Shown piece by piece: positions 5,303-7,321 of a DNA stretch of 7,321 nucleotides; the stretch's first letter is position 1; each line of letters begins with the position of its first letter. The stretch is taken from positions 32,137-39,457 of the forward strand of contig DBVV01000129.1 in the NCBI GenBank assembly GCA_002308795.1, read 5' to 3'. The translations under genes were made by a program, and so were the position numbers. The notes under the pieces were generated by a model that did not search any database, was not told where the DNA came from, and saw only the letters and a program-made list of their open reading frames with translations. The stretch comes from Mageeibacillus sp. UBA1255. Its GTDB lineage: Bacteria > Bacillota > Clostridia > UBA1212 > UBA1255.

Positions 5303-6718
5303 ATGTTAAAGAAAGTATCGATTTTAGTTGCCGTTATTCTGGCTGTCACGATGCTTTTATCAGCAGTTCCTGCTTTTGCGGCAGAAGCTGAGGAAGAGCA
5401 GTACGTCAGATTTACCGCTACCGGTAACGACCCTTATGCTACTTTTTCATACAGCAGCGAGGGTAATAACAAGAAGATCGATCCGGATACCGTTACATGG
5501 GCGGCTATCCGTTATAAGACCGGTTCCCAGTACGACAGCACGGGAGTAGAATACACCGCGCAGTTTTATATCAGCCCCGCAGCGGAGCCCTGCATTCCGA
5601 TCAGATACAATTTCTCCGGAAAATGGGAGACTGCTATCGTTGATATGACGTCGGTATCGACTGTCACAGAACTGGATTCCATATGGAGCAGCGACAGATA
5701 CACCGCTACCGGAACCATCAGGTTTGACCCCCTGGAGCCGGACCGTGATCCTGAAAACACCGCATCCGACGGAATCAGCGGACAGGTAAATCCCGATGAC
5801 TATATTGACATCGCCTGGATCGCTTTCTTCGAAAAAGAAGATGACGCAAAAGCGTACACCGGAAAAGAGAACACACCTTACTGCCTGCTCGACGTTGACA
5901 GCCTGATGGGCCTCACCGGTGCGAATAACCTTAAAGCAGACCTCTATGACGCGGCCGGTTACGTTGAGCCTACGGCTCCTCCCGCCGATACTCCGGTAAA
6001 ATATCCTGTTAGCCCGCGCAGCATGGATCCTCAGCAGTTCAACGGAAAGAGCGTAGGGATCGAATTTGTAGTACCCGAAGGAAAATCCTTCAAAGCGTTC
6101 ATCCTTGACGCTGCACCCACGTGGGGAGGTCAGGCAAACTCGAATCTTGACGCTGCTATTTACGCCTGGAACAGAGATTACGATACCACCGTTTCCGGCA
6201 AAGAACTCGGCACATTCCGTGAAGAAGAGCACGTAGATAACACCGACATTACTATGGACTTCGGAGTTATCCTTCCTCCCGGAAAATACGTTATCGTTAT
6301 GACCGCTGAAGACGACCCGATCGGCGCATGGGGCGGAACTCTTGACGAGATCGATTTCGAAGCCATTTTATATTTTGACGACGATGAGAACGATTCCTGG
6401 TTCCCGTATTCTTCTATATTGCTGATTGAGGGCACCGAGCATGCGATCGAGATCGCAACGCCCGAGCCTACATCAGTTCCGACCGAGAAGCCCACAGCAG
6501 CTCCGACGGAAGTTGTCACCGCAGCTCCTGCGACTCCCGCTCCCGCTACGGATGTTCCTGCAACCGATGCTCCTGTAAAGACGGAGGATGCAGGTAATAA
6601 GGACAATACCGGTAATAAGGGACTTCCTACCGGCGCTATCATCGGAATCGTTGCCGCAGCGGTAGTTGTAGCTGCAGTGGTCGTTGGTATCGTGATCGCG
6701 AAATCCAAGAAGAAATAA
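5303..6718 (+). CDS. Membrane-anchored surface protein with two beta-rich modules and Thr/Pro stalk, function unknown
   Basis: The 471-residue product begins with a textbook signal peptide (MLKKVSIL..., cleavage expected after AFA at 24-26). Residues about 33-186 are the module shared with the GH99-like enzyme, ending DYIDIAWIAFFEKEDDAKAY (167-185). Residues about 232-380 form a second beta-rich domain (YPVSPRSMDPQQFNGKSVGIEF, FILDAAPTWGGQ, LDAAIYAWNRDYDTTVSGKELG, LPPGKYVIVMTAEDD, GAWGGTLDE) with many aromatic and acidic residues. That pattern fits a lectin or carbohydrate-binding jelly roll, but I cannot assign a family. Residues about 385-427 are a Thr/Pro/Ala stalk (TPEPTSVPTEKPTAAPTE, APATDVPATDAP). 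GNKGLPTGAIIG leads into a hydrophobic helix (about 443-466) and KSKKK. LPTG resembles a sortase signal missing one residue. No catalytic signature is visible, so a binding or scaffolding role at the surface is the likeliest reading. Confidence 0.75.
   Translation: MLKKVSILVAVILAVTMLLSAVPAFAAEAEEEQYVRFTATGNDPYATFSYSSEGNNKKIDPDTVTWAAIRYKTGSQYDSTGVEYTAQFYISPAAEPCIPIRYNFSGKWETAIVDMTSVSTVTELDSIWSSDRYTATGTIRFDPLEPDRDPENTASDGISGQVNPDDYIDIAWIAFFEKEDDAKAYTGKENTPYCLLDVDSLMGLTGANNLKADLYDAAGYVEPTAPPADTPVKYPVSPRSMDPQQFNGKSVGIEFVVPEGKSFKAFILDAAPTWGGQANSNLDAAIYAWNRDYDTTVSGKELGTFREEEHVDNTDITMDFGVILPPGKYVIVMTAEDDPIGAWGGTLDEIDFEAILYFDDDENDSWFPYSSILLIEGTEHAIEIATPEPTSVPTEKPTAAPTEVVTAAPATPAPATDVPATDAPVKTEDAGNKDNTGNKGLPTGAIIGIVAAAVVVAAVVVGIVIAKSKKK
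5399..5860 (+). other. Copy 2 of the shared N-terminal module (in the 471-residue protein)
   Basis: Residues about 33-186. It aligns by eye with 2487-2969: W-A-A-I-R-Y-K-T-G-S, then G-K-W-E-T-x-I-V-D-M, then I-R-F-D-P-L, then D-Y-I-D-I-A-W-I-A-F-F-E-K-E-D-D-A-K-A-Y. This copy has a longer insertion between RFDPL and the final motif. The DNA sequences have diverged, so this is an old shared domain rather than a recent duplication. Confidence 0.6.
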
Positions 6719-7321
6719 TTAAACTTTTACACTTTCAGCCCATTCAGATACGCTGGATGAAAGCGATGGTGCGTCCTTCTTCAGAGAAACAAAATTGAAG
6801 ATCCAGAACGCGTCGCTGCCTTTAAAAAGATAGACCCAGTAATGGAAAGTCTTTCCATCGGCATCTGAATCATACTCGAAGAAACGTACGGCCTCGCCGG
6901 ATAAGATATCTTTATCCGACAGGCCGTTGTTTTTACACACTATATCCGCATATTCGTCCAGCGACATATCGGCGAGTCCGTCAGCGAGGGTAAATGATTC
7001 TTTCAGTGCGGAAACGGCGACGTTTTCGGCATATGCGGTGAAATCGGGACCGTACGGAGCTTCTTCTACGAATCTGTCGGTGAGAACGATGCTCATGCCT
7101 GAAGCGCTGAACGTTTTAGGTTTTGGGGGAGCGTTAAAGAAGTTTTGCCCCGAGCAGGCAGTGAGGCCGGTCAACGAACTTACGGCTATCGCGCAGATGA
7201 GCGCCAGGAGAAGGGCCTTAGCAGCGGCAGTATTGCTTTTCTTCTTTTTATTGACCGCTATCACCGCGATAAGCGCAAGCGCGATCACAGCGGCGGCAGC
7301 AATACCGGCGATGATCCACGC
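6719..7321 (-). CDS. Two-membrane-segment / lipobox protein with conserved-looking extracytoplasmic domain (5' end missing)
   Basis: The frame stays open to the right edge. The GTG at 7288-7286 has no Shine-Dalgarno, so the gene probably starts beyond the window. The visible product begins AWIIAGIAAAVIALALIAVIAV, a hydrophobic helix, then NKKKKSN, then a second hydrophobic stretch ALLLALICAIAVSSL ending in LTGLTACSG, where LTAC fits a lipobox. The rest (about 140 residues) starts KTFSASGMSIVLTDRF and contains VAVSALKESF, LDEYADIVCKNNGL, FHYWVYLFKGSDAFWIFNF and EWAESVKV. From memory this resembles an uncharacterised Firmicutes family of small anchored or lipoprotein domains, perhaps PsbP/DcrB-like; that is tentative. 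By the positive-inside rule the KKKK loop is cytoplasmic and the C-terminal domain outside. The first helix resembles the C-terminal anchors of the neighbouring genes. The stop (TAA, 6721-6719) directly abuts the stop of the convergent gene. Confidence 0.65.
   Translation of the reverse strand, partial: AWIIAGIAAAAVIALALIAVIAVNKKKKSNTAAAKALLLALICAIAVSSLTGLTACSGQNFFNAPPKPKTFSASGMSIVLTDRFVEEAPYGPDFTAYAENVAVSALKESFTLADGLADMSLDEYADIVCKNNGLSDKDILSGEAVRFFEYDSDADGKTFHYWVYLFKGSDAFWIFNFVSLKKDAPSLSSSVSEWAESVKV

Noticed and set aside
5447..6232. 261-codon minus-strand frame
   Set aside because: Antisense shadow of the surface-protein modules; composition (Arg, Cys, Ser, Val rich) is not protein-like and there is no ribosome binding site.
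6178..6708. 176-codon minus-strand frame rich in Ala, Thr, Val and Ser
   Set aside because: It is the antisense of the Pro/Thr/Ala stalk and membrane helix of the 471-residue gene, which has a signal peptide, promoter and ribosome binding site.
1..7321. CRISPR arrays, tRNA or rRNA genes, insertion sequences
   Set aside because: No regularly spaced repeats, tRNA-like cloverleaf or CCA ends, transposase motifs or terminal inverted repeats were seen on either strand.

Overview
The window looks like accessory, cell-surface and carbohydrate-active DNA from an anaerobic Firmicute, most likely an uncultured gut or rumen Clostridia lineage. The basis is clean Shine-Dalgarno sequences, three sigma-A-type promoters with TATAAT boxes, exported proteins with Thr/Pro-rich linkers ending in one hydrophobic helix plus a Lys/Arg tail, and clostridial-type lipobox and signal sequences. 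The taxonomic placement is inference; there is no rRNA or other marker gene here.

Layout. Positions 1-1193 (+) hold the 3' part of a clan GH-A glycoside hydrolase resembling alpha-L-arabinofuranosidases, with both catalytic glutamates visible. A G-run cluster followed by a T-tract straddles its stop codon. Positions 1194-1287 are a small intergenic region with a weak terminator for the opposite strand. Positions 1288-2007 (-) encode a small Thr/Pro-rich, membrane-anchored surface protein that is markedly more AT-rich than its neighbours. Positions 2008-2297 are a divergent promoter region: one sigma-A promoter drives the minus-strand gene and one drives the plus-strand gene, whose -35 overlaps a short perfect inverted repeat. 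Positions 2298-5180 (+) encode a 960-residue multimodular exported enzyme: signal peptide, novel N-terminal module, GH99/GH71-like barrel, CBM9-like module and C-terminal membrane anchor. A strong extended -10 promoter and a leader with a GGAA-capped stem precede 5303-6718 (+). That gene encodes a 471-residue anchored protein carrying the same N-terminal module, a second unassigned beta-rich domain, a Thr/Pro linker and a membrane anchor. Positions 6719-7321 (-) are the 3' part of a convergent gene whose stop codon abuts the previous one with no gap. It encodes two membrane segments around a Lys-rich loop, a lipobox-like LTAC, and a conserved-looking C-terminal extracytoplasmic domain.

How it may work together (inference): the 960- and 471-residue proteins share a module and an anchoring style, which suggests a catalytic and a non-catalytic (binding or scaffold-like) surface protein acting on the same glycan outside the cell. 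The arabinofuranosidase-like enzyme would trim side chains. No transporter, regulator, cohesin, dockerin or canonical LPXTG signal is present in the window. The shared module, the second domain of the 471-residue protein and the Thr/Pro surface protein are the least explained parts.
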